Shown here in pieces: positions 26,099 through 41,000 of a stretch of 64,000 bases of DNA. The translations under genes and the position numbers were made by a program. Under the pieces are notes generated by a model. It saw nothing but the letters and a program-made list of their open reading frames with translations, searched no databases and was not told the DNA's origin. Every line of letters begins with the position of its first letter. Position 1 is the stretch's first letter. Source of the DNA: Megalonaias nervosa. Its lineage: Eukaryota > Mollusca > Bivalvia > Unionida > Unionidae. The DNA lies in the NCBI GenBank assembly GCA_016617855.1, contig JAECUM010093684.1, forward strand, positions 37,148-101,147, given 5' to 3'.

Positions 26099-29000
26099 CT
26101 GCATTATCTTATTTTAATGATGTGCTCTATTTCTCAGTATGCGTTTAACAGTTTTAAGCAATGCCTTATTTTCAAGTTGAAAAATATGTGTTATATGTTA
26201 GTATCAACATATTTTGTATGCGTATAAAATTTTTTATATTCATACCCATTCTTTTCATACTTGTAGTATATGTGTGTTTGAATTGAAATAAATGCAGTGT
26301 GTTTTGGCTGTATGACTTAAAAGCACATCAGAAGCTATACATTGTAATTAATTTTCACTGATAGCAGTAACAAGAATAGAGTCTTGTAACTGCAAGTTGG
26401 TAAAAATGCTTAATAAACTACCACTTAATTATTTTATTTTCTATAAGTTTTGTGTAAAATTACAGTCAAAAAGATTTCTAACATTCTTTGAAACAGCCCC
26501 TAATACATGTACATAAGAATAAATGCACAAGTGACTTCAAACCATATTCTTCGTCCTGATTTCATTGTTCCCGATAAAACATTACTGTAACTATTCATAG
26601 ATAACACATTGAAGCGCTAAAGTCGATATATAACTAAACTGGACCCTTTTTCCCCCCAAACCGAAAATCCAAGAACTCGTATTGCACAGTGCGAGTGCAT
26701 CTATTTTTAGAAGGAGGGCTTCTCTTAATGTAACTACTCACTTTCTTGCTTCGTTACAAAAATCCATTAATAGGACTGCATATTTATGGTTGTATTATTT
26801 GTCTACCTACTGGTAATAACGACATGCATTGGTTAAATATTATTTGCTTTATTACTATATATATGTTTCGTATTTTCACAGTTTAATGAAGTGGTATATC
26901 ATATACGCAGCCATGTCCGCCATTACAAGTTCATTTACGGTTTCAAACTGATTTTATACAGAAAATACGCAAATACGGCCGTTAAGATCTCCATTTATTA
27001 AAAAAAAAAAGAAATAAATTAGAAAACGATCTTCACCGATCATATTTTTAAAAGCAAATTACTATTTGCATATTGATGTTTAAATTTCGAAACAGAATTT
27101 GGTATATTTTCATCATAGCAGAGTGTGCCCAACTTCATGAAATCAAGCAGTGATATCTTGCTCCGGAAAAGGGTTAATGGTCAGTTAGCTATTAAAACTT
27201 GCATGTGAATGTGCAAGAGTTTCTTTGTCGCCGTAAGCTGATTGGTATCAAAACCACGTAAATACATTTGGCCTTGGGTTACAACAGTGCCAGAACTTAC
27301 TGGCTACAGCGAGGGGGCATCTCAAAGTGTTACTCAACAGTCATTTTACATCCGAAAAATCAGAGGGCGAAGTCGTTTTCGCTTTCCTAACAGAAGAAGG
27401 CGAAGTTTACGCTTCTCAGGCAACTTTTTCGCCCACTTCGCCTGGTAGCGTGACCCCTGTATAATAATACTGTAGTATGTTTACCATATTTGTTTTTAAT
27501 TTGCTTCAAAACATACTTTAATGTCTTTTAAACTTGATTAATTCATGAGATACGAGCAGGATATTATCTCTATGCAGTGCAGTACTGTCTTGATCAAATA
27601 CAATGTGATGTTATTTGACTGAGTGGTCTCATATTGTTTAGATGCCTCCATGCACAGACATCACTAGTCTTGTATGATCTGATTGCTTAGACAGTTTCTG
27701 CACAGACATGTGCTGTTTATGTACACGTACAAGTTACTGCATCTAAAATGATAACATGAAAACAGATCCTGCTAGTTACAAAGTATCAACTATCTGCCAG
27801 TATCTAAGTATGCTTTCTTTACAAATTTCTCAATACAGGTTTTCCTGCCTCATTGTTCTGTGGTTTCATACTAAGCACAACAATGTTCATTGGAGCCAAA
27901 AATATGTCTAGCGTTACATGTGAGGTGGCCTTGTAATATTGGGGTACATTACAGGCACATTTATGGCTATTTGATAATGGATATTAAGCCAGGGAGAACT
28001 AAAGTTGAGGAATGGTTGGAGCTATGTACAGTATTTGCTTGCTTTGCTATGGCAGAATTCCATGCTTTTTATTAAAATTTCTCTCCATTCACCCCACCCA
28101 CCCCCCTTTTAGACAATGACCCAGTAGTGATAACCCAGTATGTGTGATATATTGTGTTTTCCTACAAATGCATGTTCACAATTTGGCAAAAATATTGAAA
28201 AATATTACTTTAACTGGAATTTACTTAGCTTGTTTTTATAGACCATGAAAAAGTTGAATCTTGTAGATATTTACCACATAGGCAGGGGCCCTGAGTGGCT
28301 GAGTGGTCTAAAGCGCTATCCGTTACGGATCACCGTCATCTCACCTCTGTCTGCATGGGTTCAAGTCTCGGATTCGGCCAATGTGGGTATGTGAGAAAGC
28401 TTAGAAAATTTTCACGCATGCACATAGTCTAAAATTATGTTATTTCCATTCTATTACATGCCTACAGAAATCAGCTGACCCGTGTTTTTGACCTGGTACA
28501 GGAGGTGAATCTTCTAGACAGTAAGGACCCAATGAACTTGAAGCTCCTGGGCCGTCCTGACCTGAATGTCACATTCACAAAACTGCACTGTTGGCGTCTC
28601 ACGCAGTTCGACAAGGCGGTCTTCCTAGATGCTGATACATTGGTCAGTGGCAACTGAGATTTAGTATAGTTATGTTACTCCAGTTCTAACCTTGCACATT
28701 AAAACTGGCAGATAAAGTCATTCTTGGACCAAGGGGTTTGCTTTTAGTAGATGTAATTGAAATTTTACATTACTTTTGTTTTAATTAGACAGTAACATAG
28801 TTTAATGAAAGTTCATGCAACTTGATTGTATTTACATCTCTGCTGGTGTGTTGTCTAGAGGTGAATCGATCCAACTCAGCTTTGTTTTGATACGATTTAC
28901 AATACACAACCTATGGCATGATATATTATCAATACAAATATCAATTTGATCGTCTTTTCACTTTTAGAAGGTCTCACAATTGTAATGTGATTATGTTTTA

Positions 29001-32000
29001 TATGTGTTGACATATTGGTTGTATTTCTAGAATGTAGATTATAGATAGACTACCTGTTAGGTGTTGTTGCTTTTGATTAAGTTTTTCAAGCCATTTGATT
29101 AGTTGCAGGACTCTTCTTGGTCACCACACTATACGTTTTTAAATATCTTGTTACCAGTTGTATGTATTCACTTAAAGTTGGTGTTGACTGCACAATGGAA
29201 AACAAGGTACAATTTCTTCATGGCAAAAAATTATGTAGAACTAGTTCAGGTGTGGGAGCAGAGATGACCAATGACCAAATCCTTCACATTGTACTATCTG
29301 CAGATGCAAAACATCTGCTGCAGTCACAATCGTTATTGTCAGTAAAAAGGAAATTGTTGACAACACACTCGCCTTCTACAAATTAACAAGGTAACTATAA
29401 CTAGTTTGGTTTGAAATCTGCCCCTAATGCAAATTCCATGATAAAAAATTTTTTTATGATGTTGCCACATTAGTCACTAATTACAAATATCAGAGCACAG
29501 GAAGATATTTCAGGCCTGTTTGCAATGTATGAAATCATTTAAGTTCTTTACAGGTCATTTAATAGCCACTTTTTCGTGAAATTTCTTTGCTGCTTTGTAT
29601 CTTTTTGGATTGAGTTTGTATGCCAATACTTCTTGTGTGTCATGCAGTGAATAAGCTACTTATTCTAACTTGTCGTCGTTGTTTTGCACTGGACTTGAAC
29701 GAATAATATCCACCATCCTCCTGTTGTACAGATATCTAGAATACATGCACTGACCCACTCTAATTTGTGTCATCTGCCCTTCACAATAGTGTGCCCTGGT
29801 TCTTTTTTCAGATGTCACATAAGATGCAGAAATAATGCCTGCAGCAAAGGTTGTCATATCAGGGCGTGATATTCATTTTACTTTTTAGTGTCCCAGTTTG
29901 TATTTATCAAAAATTTTGTTTGATAGTCTAGTAATAATTTGTCTGGTGTTTCATATTCACTAGCCAGATAACATCTTTGCTCCATGGAGGAACATCTATA
30001 ATTACTTGTGAGTCATCAAAATCATCCATTCGGTGTTTGCACATGACATTTTGTATATGCATTTGTCTGTTAGTCTTGTTATTAATGCAAGTCAACCACT
30101 CTGATGGCCTGGTGGTTAAAGTGTCCGCCTCAGATGCACGAGGTTGCAGGTTCAAACCCCGGCTGAGTTATACCAGAGACCTGTAAAAATGGGTACTGGC
30201 AGCTGCCTCACTTGGCGCTCAGCATTACGAAGTTAGTGTTAGGACTGGTCGGCCTGGTGTCAGAATAATATGGCTGGGTGGAACATGATGCTACATGTCT
30301 GCGACATGATTCTCCAGTGCTAATCATCACAATAAACTGCCACACTGCAGACATCATATCGATATGACTGAAAAATTGTTAAAGCAACGTTAAAAATCCA
30401 AATCATACATACAGACACACACACACATTAATGCAGTCAGTATTATTGACAGCAATTAATCACCTAACAATACTTAGTAAGGTTTCTCCATTTTTTATCC
30501 ATGACTTTTAAGCATGATTATACTTCATGCAGGATCTTCGTATGTTTGTTGTTGTTGTTGTTGTAGGGCTTAACGCCATTTTTCAGCACACGATAGGCTA
30601 TACATGGCGGCCAGTATTAATGGTGGAGGAAGAAACCGGGAATACCCGGAAAGAACCACCGACCCACGAGAAGCTACTGGCAAGCTTTCTCACATATCCA
30701 CGTTCGCCGAATCCAAGACTCGAACCCACGCAGACAGAGGTGAGATGGCAGTGATCCGTAACGGAGAGCGCTTTAGACCACTGGGCCACTCAGGGCCCCC
30801 GTATGTTTGTAATTCTTATATTGAATTACAAATAAGCTCTTGATGTTTTGCATTTAGGAAAGATTAGTAAGGATTACAATGTGCCTGATGATATCCTTGT
30901 TGCTATCATTCATCATCAATTGTTTTAGTCGTACAGAAAACTTTGTTTTAGAAATTTCTTTTCAGATATCACAAATGTGAATAACTATATGCAGCAGAAA
31001 AGCCCCATGGGACATGGACACACCACATTTATTTTTGTGTACCACATATACATGAATGGATGGATGTCCAATTTATTGTCATTTTTCGACAATACATTAA
31101 GATATAATGAAAGAAGGAAAGAAATTTGTCTTCTTCCTCTCGCTATGAATCCTTGAGATGCTTAGAGTGTACATACCATAACTGGGAATTGACTGCATCT
31201 TCCCAAATAAGAGGGAAAAAGATGGCATCTTTCGTAAGAGAACTACTGTGCCACCCTTCTCAGAGGATTGATTGCACTCCTCCAAATAAAGAGGTAGGAA
31301 CAGCATCATCCCTGATAAGATAGTTAGTTGGCTAAGAAAAATGGCAGCATCTATCAATTAGGACTATATATCCCTTCCTATTATAGCTTTGATGGTATGC
31401 CCTTTTTTCTAGGATATCCCAACCCTCCAACCAAGCATCTTGCGTGGTTGAAGAGGACGAGACATGTTCATTTGTCAAGGCCTTAAATGAAGCATACCAT
31501 CTGCTTCCCACTAATACATGTCCTAAACAAGTGTGCTCGGGTGACACAAAGGTTCTTTCCAGACTTAGACTTTTGGGGGTCATTGCATAGAACACATCTG
31601 CTCTTTCTTCCTCACTCATCTGTGATCAGAGAACTTGCAAAAAGGGTGGAAAAAGGACAAGAATTGGCGAGGCAAAATAAAAGGTGGTCAGTCACTCTTT
31701 ATGGTCCGAGACCTTTAGTATCAGTCTCCTTTTATAGGGGTCATTGCCCCTCCAGACCTGTAACCTCCACTACCTGTATGCTGCAGCTTAATAAGGGGGA
31801 TTCGTTGGGGCTGTTTGCTCACCTATTTGTTAAGTCATTAGAGGCTTTAGAGTTGAAGGCCAGGATCTTTGTGATTATAGCATCACATGTTAATGTTCGC
31901 AATAATTTCCTTCAGTCTTCTGAATGAAGAACATTATCTGCTCAACAGTTATTGGAGGCTGTAACAAGACATCAAGACATGCATTGCCTTTGTTGGCAGA

Positions 32001-35000
32001 GCTTCGTCCCCTCACAGATGTATCACATTGGACACTTCATAGGGCTGCACACCTGAAAGCTGATACTCTAAGCAACAGTCTCATTCCTGCCATTGCATCT
32101 CGGGTTTGTAAGGGCCACCAACATACGTCTCCTGCTTTGGCTAATGGCCCATCATAGCTGACCAATAAATGAGCAAGTGTGATACAAGTAGGTACTCGTT
32201 TGGCCATCCTCAGAGGCCTAGTCAAACATCACAGAAGATTGATGGGTCCATAACGAAGGAGGGTTTACATCTGCAGTTCACAAAACTCCCTCCTCTCACA
32301 AGGACATCCATCCTCATCCATAAGTCAAATGTATCAAGCAAGGAAGAGGTGCAGTGTAGAAGGTTCAAACATTCTACATCTAGTTATTTCTGGTTGCCAA
32401 AAAGGGCAAGAAACGGAGATTTATTATAGATCTTAACCCCTGAAACTATTTCGTTGCAAGGAAACCTTCAAGATCGAAACTGCAGCTTCATTTCTTAATA
32501 CTGTTAGATATGTATACTAGGTACTTTTCATCAGTCTTCAGGCAGCAGTACGCTTGGCTTCAAGTCATCCAGTCTGGTTAGGTCCATTGTCGGAGGATAT
32601 GACAGCTATTTTGGCATGGAGTGGCAAATGGTCTTCAACATATGTTGTAAACCACTATGTTGTACCTGACCCATATTATGTCTGTCCTCCTGGCATCAAC
32701 CTTCCACAACAATCTGTGGACCATGCTGAACTGTTTCTGGACAGGAGGGTCACTGTGCAATCAACCATGTTCAGTGGGGCCAGGCCACTGACTAGTCCTG
32801 TTGCTGTAGATCTCTACAGACCATGTCACACAGTGAACAACTGTTCACTAACATAGTTCCAAGGTGGACTGCAGGCTGTGCACCTTTGCTGATGATGATG
32901 ATGATGCTGTTGAATGACTGGGCATGCACTGCACAAGATCAGTAAATAAGTCAGTCTTCAGGATGTGTATTTTACATCTCAATCTTTCCTCCACACAAGA
33001 TGTACTTTGCTTTTCGATAACAGACAGGAGGTATTCATTTATGAGCCATGCTATTCAGTCTGCCATTAGTGTCCATGGTCTTTAGCAGTTATGGGAGAAG
33101 TAGCTATGCACATGGGGTATCTGGGGATTCATCTCTCATCCAGTACTTCCTTGATGGATTGCTGCACAAGACAGTATTTATTATGTCATGTTGGTCTGTT
33201 GAGACTAGGTTGGTATTTTTTCCCAACCTAGAGAAATCAGAGCTCACTGATTCTCAGGATTTTATGTACATAGGAATGAATGTTCATTCCTTTTCTTAGT
33301 CGAGTTCGTGTTCCACCAGAAAGGATACACAAAACCTTGGAATTGTTGAGGACCTGACTGGCCAAGACTTCCTGGTCAGTTCACCATTATCTCATGCTTT
33401 TAGAAACCTTGAGTTCTGAATTGGACCTGGTATCAAAATGGCAGATTCCATTTACATCCACTTCTCTTTCTCCTGTTGGCAGTCTAGAAACCCCACCATG
33501 ATTAGCTGTCTCAGTGAATTACTCTTGGGTTGACATACAGTACCACCTGAAGCAGAGGTGCAATGAAGAGAAGGTTCTGATAAGAATTCCACTGCATGCC
33601 ACTGAATCCTACCCCTATATGTACACTGACACGTCAAATTCTTGGAAAGGATGGGCCCATTTAGAGTCAGAATACTTCTTCCATTAGCCTCAAGTTGAAA
33701 GCCTTCTACGTATAACAATTCCACTGAAAGGGTGAATAGATCAGTCAAGGGGCGCTGGATGATGATCTCCTCAGACAATGTAACAGTGGTTGCATGGCTC
33801 AGCCAACAAGTACTTGTGTTCATGATTTCTTTAGGTTTATTCCGCAGGTACTTCACATGTCCGTACATCCACATTTTGCGTTATCCCTGACATTACCTCT
33901 GACCTCAAAGGTCTTGGGTCAACGATCTCCTAGACCTTTTCATTGACCAACCTTGGCTATTACCTATACCACACCAAACCTCGGATTCTTTACCTTCATG
34001 CTTTTCTCATCTCAAGTGGTCTATATGCCAGGCAAACATTTGCAGTATTGTGGCCGAGTGTGTTGTCCAGGCTGTGAAATGCTTTGCATCAAAGGTCTTT
34101 TGTGATTGGTGCACTAGGAAGCATATTAATCTTAGTTACCCATCTCTTTGAAGCATTAGCTAATTTTCTGCTGTCTTTTTTTTTGAGAGGAGAGATCTTG
34201 TTCAGTCTCTGCAATCAAGGTCATAGGGTTGCCCTTCAAACATTCTTCAGTTCTCCAAAGGCGAGTCCTTTTGGCTCCTATTTGGTATATCTTAAGTACT
34301 TTGAGCTTCAGAGACCGGTGTTATTTTTATTGGTGCTGGATTGAGCTTCAGAGACCGCTGTTAAGTTTGTTGGTGCTGGATTGAATCTCACATTATTTTG
34401 TTGCTCTTGACCAAAAAAACCTTATTAACCACCGAATGAGGCTTCATTAGAAAATCACAAACATAAAACCATCTGGAGAAGAAGAGGACTTATGTTTTAT
34501 TAATAGAGGAGGGATGTTAAGGTTCAGTTGGAATTGTGATTCTATTTCCTCGATTATGTCAGACTGGTTACCTTGCAAAAAAAATCTGCTTACATCAATA
34601 CTTCCATTCCTGTTAGAGGTCCACAGTCTCAGTTGCAACAGCACTGGGAAGTTCTAGTTAGCAGTGGCCAAGGTAGAAGGAAAGTAGGAAAAGTTATTTT
34701 TTCCTTCCTTAAGGGTTCAGCTGAAGTTACAGCATCAACCATTTCTTGATGGAATTTGCTCAAACTGTCAAGAGAGCTTGTCGGTCTCACTGATAGAGCT
34801 ATTTCATTCCTGAGAATTAAAGACCATCAAGTTAAGGCTATTGCTACTTCTCGGACCAATCTCAATCAATTTCTGGCATTCAGCTTAACAATAGCGACAG
34901 GTAACATATTGATAATGTCATTGTTTGAGGGAGTAAAACCATTTGTAGTAGGGTAATACTTACATGCCACTATTATCTGTCCTCCTTCTACTCCACTCAT

Positions 35001-38000
35001 GTCATTCTTTAGCCAAACAGCCTTTAAAAAGAATGAGGGTGTGCTGTTGTGTATGGGCCAGTGATGTAGGTCAGACTGGGTTGATGCATGAATTTCTAGA
35101 ATACAAGAATGGTGTATTTAGCATGGATGCAGTTTCTCCATTACAGAAATAGTAAGTTTAACAGTAGTGGCAGGTGAGTATTAAATAATTATGATTAGTT
35201 TTACTTTCCTAGAAATCTTTATTCTGCCGCTGTCTGGATCACAATTTTGAAACCTCTATCCTATCTCAAACGCACAAAGATACCCTAAAAAAATACAAGA
35301 CCAGAATACATTTAACCATAGATGGAGTTATATACAGGTTTGGTAACTTTATATGTGGCATAAAAAAAAGCAAAACATTTACTTTAGTTTCATCAAAAGT
35401 GATTTTTAACTCTACTAATTTCTTTGACCTGGATGGTTATTGAGATGGCCTGTTGTCTGTCATCCATCAGTCAGTCTCTCTATCAGTTGTCTTTACATTA
35501 GAATAAGTATGCTGTTGTTACTCGTAACCTATTTTGAGGACTGCCATGAAACTTTATATACACATTTATCCAGGGTCTAGTTGGTCCTACAGGAAGATGG
35601 TGCCAGTCAGAAATCCAAAATGCCACCACAGGATCCATCTTGAAAATCTTGTTATTGCTACACCTCCTGAAACTAAAGGGTTATTTTTGACATCCGGTAT
35701 GTCTGTTATGGTGTCCAATACTTCTGGATGGTCATATTAACATGGCATTTTCACACAAGACTTAACATTGCTTTGTTCATCCTGAGTGAAAATGGGGAAA
35801 ATGGCTACTCCTCCACAATAGAAGGTGAAATCCATCATGATGGGGTTTTCGTTAAAAGATTTATGAAATGTTGTTATTGTAACGGAATGTATGGATCTTA
35901 TGATACCTACTTTGTTGTAAATGAAAAGGTTGCTTATCATACATTTAATACAGCTGATGGTTGTCTTAAAAATCCTGTTGTTGTTGCTACTTGTCTTGAT
36001 GGATACATTGACATGGAATTTTTTATCAAAAGTCTTGATATAATGTCTGGCTGGTCCCAGATGAAAATGGTACTGATTAGACATGCAGTATATCTACCAT
36101 TTTGAAAATCTTATTGATGCTTCTCCATATTGGATGGTCATATCAGATAGGGGTTTTCACAAAAAAGACTACTGGTGATGTCTAGTTGATCCTACTGGAA
36201 GATGGTACTAATCTGATGTTCTGTGTGCCAGCCATTTTGGCCATCGTGAAAATCTTCTTTTCGCTTTACCGCCAGAATGGCTTTTTGACTTAGTATAATG
36301 TCTAGTTGATCATAAATGAAAAGGTTACCCGATAGACATTTAGTATCTTGTAGAGTATACTTATTATTACATTAGAATTATGCTGATCTAACTTCCAAAA
36401 TAGCTGCCTTAATGGCTGTCCTGAAAATCTTGAGATAGCAGCTTCCCTTCGGCTGTACATATTCAGAGGTTTCCTAGGAAACCTTGGACAAATTTTCCTA
36501 CGAAAAACCTCAGTATTGGTTGCTGATTTTCTGAGGTAATAGTCCAAGGACAAAAATTTTTTATACCAATGTCCAAGGTTTTTATTCTCACTGTTCGAGG
36601 TTGACCTTGGACTTACAAGGTTTTGTGTAACCAATACTCTTAGGTTTCCAATTAATCCTTGGATATATTGTCCGAGGTTTACAAGCTGAGAATTCCTCGG
36701 ACATATTGTCCAGGGATTCCTCAGATATATTGTCCGAGGTTTCCTGGGACACATTGTCTGAGGTGTCCTAATACATATTGTCCGAGGATTCCTCGGACAC
36801 CTTCCAGGCATAAAACATCAGACCAAGAATTTTGAAGCAAATATTAAAGAATATAAGAATACATTTTATTTTTAATTTGTTCAACATGTACAAATAAAAT
36901 TTTAAAAAGGTCCAAATACCAAGAATGCCCAAAAGGTTCCTTCAGTGCCAAATTGTCCATTTAATTTTGAAAATCCATCCTTTTATATCCAGGTTTCTTG
37001 ATGGTTTTAGCACTTCATTGATTTTCTTGTTTATCATCACCTCTTTGATACTCTGCCATTTCTTTTGGATCAGTCCTGCAAAAAACCCCCATCTTGGTTG
37101 AAAATATAAAATGTGATGAATTAATAAAACAAATAGTTCACATATAACATAACTGTTATTGGCAGCCGTAAATTTACAAATCATGTTTGGAATCCTTCAG
37201 TTCTGAAAACAAGGTATTAACCCTTAAAAAGCTATATTTCTACAACGAACTTTTCTTTGAATTTGGGACCATCATTCTAAATTGTTGATAACAAATAGAG
37301 TCAAGATTTTATTCTGTTCCTGGCTCAATGACTTACGAGTTCAAACTAATGTATTCAATCAATAAAATTATAAGATCCTGATGCAGCCCATTAAAGATAT
37401 TATTAAAATCATTCAAAATTACTATTTTATTTCATTGTACTGTAATTGACCCATAAAGATATGACACAAAGCTTGTTGCGTATAAAGTTTTTAGAAAGTC
37501 TGAAATTGCAGCATCTTTATCTTACCTTGGACATCTTTGGTGTTACCGTCTTAGTATGTTTCGGTGTTGCTATCTAGGTGGTCTATTTTGTTGCTATTGT
37601 CTTAGTCTTTTTTGGTCATGTGAAAAATGATAATTAAAAATAGTGCCATGCCAATCATCCATGTAGTTTTTTTCAGACCCAGTTGTATGTATATAATTAT
37701 TATTCATGTAACTATTGTGACAAATAAACAGAGTCATGCAATTTTTCAGAAAACATTTTTACACTAATACCGTAATAGTTTATTATCTTTCTAAACTGGT
37801 ACTTTAAATTATTATTCCTTTAACTAACACACAAACACAAATTTTAAGAAACATGTCATGTGACCCTTTAAGCATTGAAGATTTTACTTTAGATTCAGCT
37901 GTTAGAAAATATATTTTTACAGTTGTCCTGTGTGGTTACAGGGCATTAGAATTGGGACCACTGTGTTACACTAACATGATTGTATGAAGTGATTAAAAGT

Positions 38001-41000
38001 GTGTGAATGCTAAGAATTTTTCTAACGGGGGATTCCAGCATGAATATAGGTTTTGGTTCTTTATCTCATATTTTTATCTCCATGTAAATAAGATGTGAAA
38101 CCAAAATATGTGATCCTGTTTGGCACCATGTTGCCAGAACTGAGATGGTACACTGTAAAACCCATATTAATCAATCAACATTAAGTCAATTTTTTTATTT
38201 AAATCCTAGATTTGTTAGTTGTTTTGGTAATGACAAACATTATTCATTTTAATAAACTGTAAAAATACTTTCTGAATAAATATATAGAAATCTCTAAGTG
38301 CATAATTAAAATAGACCAAGTCCATTTCCTAGCTAAAATTTTTCTAAGTCTACATTTCCGAGCTATGTCCAAACTAAAAGATGACTAAGTTCTTATTTCC
38401 GAGGTTTTTCCGAGGCAAAAATAAACTAAGTTCTCATGTCCAATGCATTGTCCAAGGTATTTCCTAGGTTTTTTTTAATGTATGAGATAATGTCCGAGGT
38501 TTGCTTATAAAACCTTGGACAAAATAGCATTGTCCGAGGTTTCCTAGGTTTTCCTAGGAAAACCATGGAAAAACCTCAGACGTCCAAGGTTTTAGGTCAG
38601 AATTCCAAGCATAACCTCGGAAAATGTACAGCCGGGCCCTGGTAATGACATGGGGTTTCACTAAGATATTTTTATAGCAATAGGTAGATGGTTATGAATG
38701 AAATTTCTAAAATGATACTCATCTAAACTCCAGCATGGCATCATAGTAGCCATCCAGAAAATTTTGTTATCACTGCTTCTCTTTGCATGAATGATGGCAT
38801 TGACATTGGGTATTTGATACAACTTTCTGCAGTATTTAAGTGGTTCTAGAATAAAAATGTACAGATCAGACCAACAACAAATCCAGACTTTTGTCAAGGT
38901 GTTTTAGGACCAGAATTGACATTGATGTTAAGGTCAAGGTCTTGACTTGAGTTGTACTGGTTTGTGTGCATGATAGCACAAACAGGTATAAATGGATCTT
39001 TATCAAGTCCATTTTGTGGATATATCTGATGAAAACCTTGAATCATGCCACTTAAGTACCTGAAGTTTTTTTTTTTCTAAATGATATTAACTTGGTACAT
39101 GGAGATATCTTAAATTTGCTTGAGACAAATTGAAGGATTTTCTAACAGTAATATCAGGGTCAATGGCCATGACAGAGAACAACACCTGTGAACATGTGAA
39201 CATCCCACATGTAGGAAAATATTTATCAAATTTGATATGTTGGAGTTTCTTAAGAATTTCATAATTGGTTTCCACGCAGCAGTTATAAAAAAGTGGTCAT
39301 ATCTTTGATTCTTTTTGGCCAGTAGAGTATCAGTTCCTTCTGGAGACTCTTGTAAATTTCTCAGGTTGTGGCATATTGGCATGCTGCAACATCATTCACT
39401 TTTGGTGTTTATCCCAAGCTGTTTGTTTGAAATTCAATTAGAGTTGCGAACAAAGAGTAACCATATTTTATATCTTGCAGGTAATACAAAATGTCGATGA
39501 GTTGTTTGATCGTGAGGAATTGTCAGCAGCCCCTGATGCTGGTTGGCCAGACTGTTTTAACTCTGGAGTGTTTGTTTTCAAGCCATCCCAAAAAACGTAC
39601 GAGTCGCTTCTCAACTTTGCTATCACAAAGGGCAGCTTTGATGGTGAGGATCGTTGCAGAGAACAAGCTAGAATCTTAGAATTAATAATACGCAGTAGTG
39701 TGGGATAAGGACATGACACCCTGGGAGGAGGATTTGTAGAAACTTCCAAGAACCTGCCATTAATGAAGCTACAGTGCCTCAGTGGTTAATGCATTGGTTT
39801 CATAACCAAAAGGGTGTGCACTCGATCCTGCATGAGATCAGCTTCTGATTTGGTTACCATGGTATGCCCTTGGGCAAGGCGCTTCATTCTACTTACCTTG
39901 GCATAATTTAACTGTAAGTCTTGCTGTGCCATAAAATACCAAAACTATAAGCCATTAAATTCTGAACTTTAATTTCCCTATCCCACACTGCTGAATATGC
40001 TTATGTTTCCCTTATTTCTAACTCGGAAGTAGTGTTAAGAAAACATTAGACCTGGATGTTGTCATATAGCTATTACCTGTTTTAGCTCTCCACGCCATAA
40101 GGCCAAGCAAGCTTTTACTCTAAGGGCCCTTTGTCCCCATTGTTCATTACCCTTTCATTAATAGTTGTTTATTACCAAGCAGGAATTTATTTTTCTGATA
40201 TGATTTTGATAAAACTTGGAACATGCGCTTGTATTGTAAGGATCTCAGATGAGTTGGAAAACCATCATGATCCATTCATGTTAATTAGACCCCATTTTAT
40301 TTGGTCCAGTTCATATCAGACTTGAAATACAAGTCATCAAGATCTAGTACAAGTTCCACATTTAGTCAGATCCATACATACTAATGAGAAAATCACACAT
40401 CTGATTCGTTGAACTTGTTAACTCTCTAAAAAATAATTTCTGATACAAATTTGATCAAATTTGGTAAATAGGCCTGTGTCATGAACATGTCCACTGAGGT
40501 TTATTTTAAGCGAGATTAGTGCATATTTATGAGATTATATTGCATCTGATTATTTGAGCGTCTCTCTGTAGGGATATTTCAGAACTTGGTTAATAAGTTA
40601 AAAAACAAAGATGTTGGATGAGTTGCATCATGAGTGAGACTTGTCACCTGCATATTGCTGAGTTATGTTTCATTTTCTTTTCTTGTTTCCACTTTTCGAA
40701 ACTCATATTTATGAGATGATATGGCATCAGTTTGATTGAGCATTTTACCACTAGAGGGAAGTTATTTCAGACCCAGTTTTGATCAGACTTGATTACTCTA
40801 GAGGCTGTTCACAGTTGTTGAGCTTTCAGTGCCACATTGAGCTACATTTTAGTGTAGTAAAATGGTCATAGTACACCACTCTCTCGATAACTCACACACA
40901 ACGGGGTCCAAAAACATTGACCGTGTTATAAGCGAGGGCGCGAGTTATCAAGGGACCTATAACAAACAACAAAACTAACAAAGGGATCGACGTGGAGGCA

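Larger units (their letters stand above)
31340..34470 (+). mobile_element. Decayed DIRS-type retroelement
   Basis: DIRS elements encode Gag-like protein, reverse transcriptase, RNase H and a tyrosine recombinase instead of a DDE integrase. Remnants of all four appear in the expected order on the + strand, broken by many stops and shifts. A 408-bp insertion interrupts the reverse transcriptase. Upstream DNA from about 31100 may belong to the same element. The element ends (split direct repeats or inverted repeats) were not found. Confidence 0.75.

Noticed and set aside
31487..31927. 146-codon frame as a host gene
   Set aside because: Lies within the DIRS remnant, no conserved domain beyond that context, no splice borders.
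35728..36105. 125-codon frame and its 115-codon antisense frame
   Set aside because: Both fall in the degenerate composite array; opposite-strand overlap and repeat content argue for chance.
36302..36811. 169-codon minus-strand frame
   Set aside because: Proline/arginine repeat translation of the TCCGAGG word cluster inside the inverted-repeat element.
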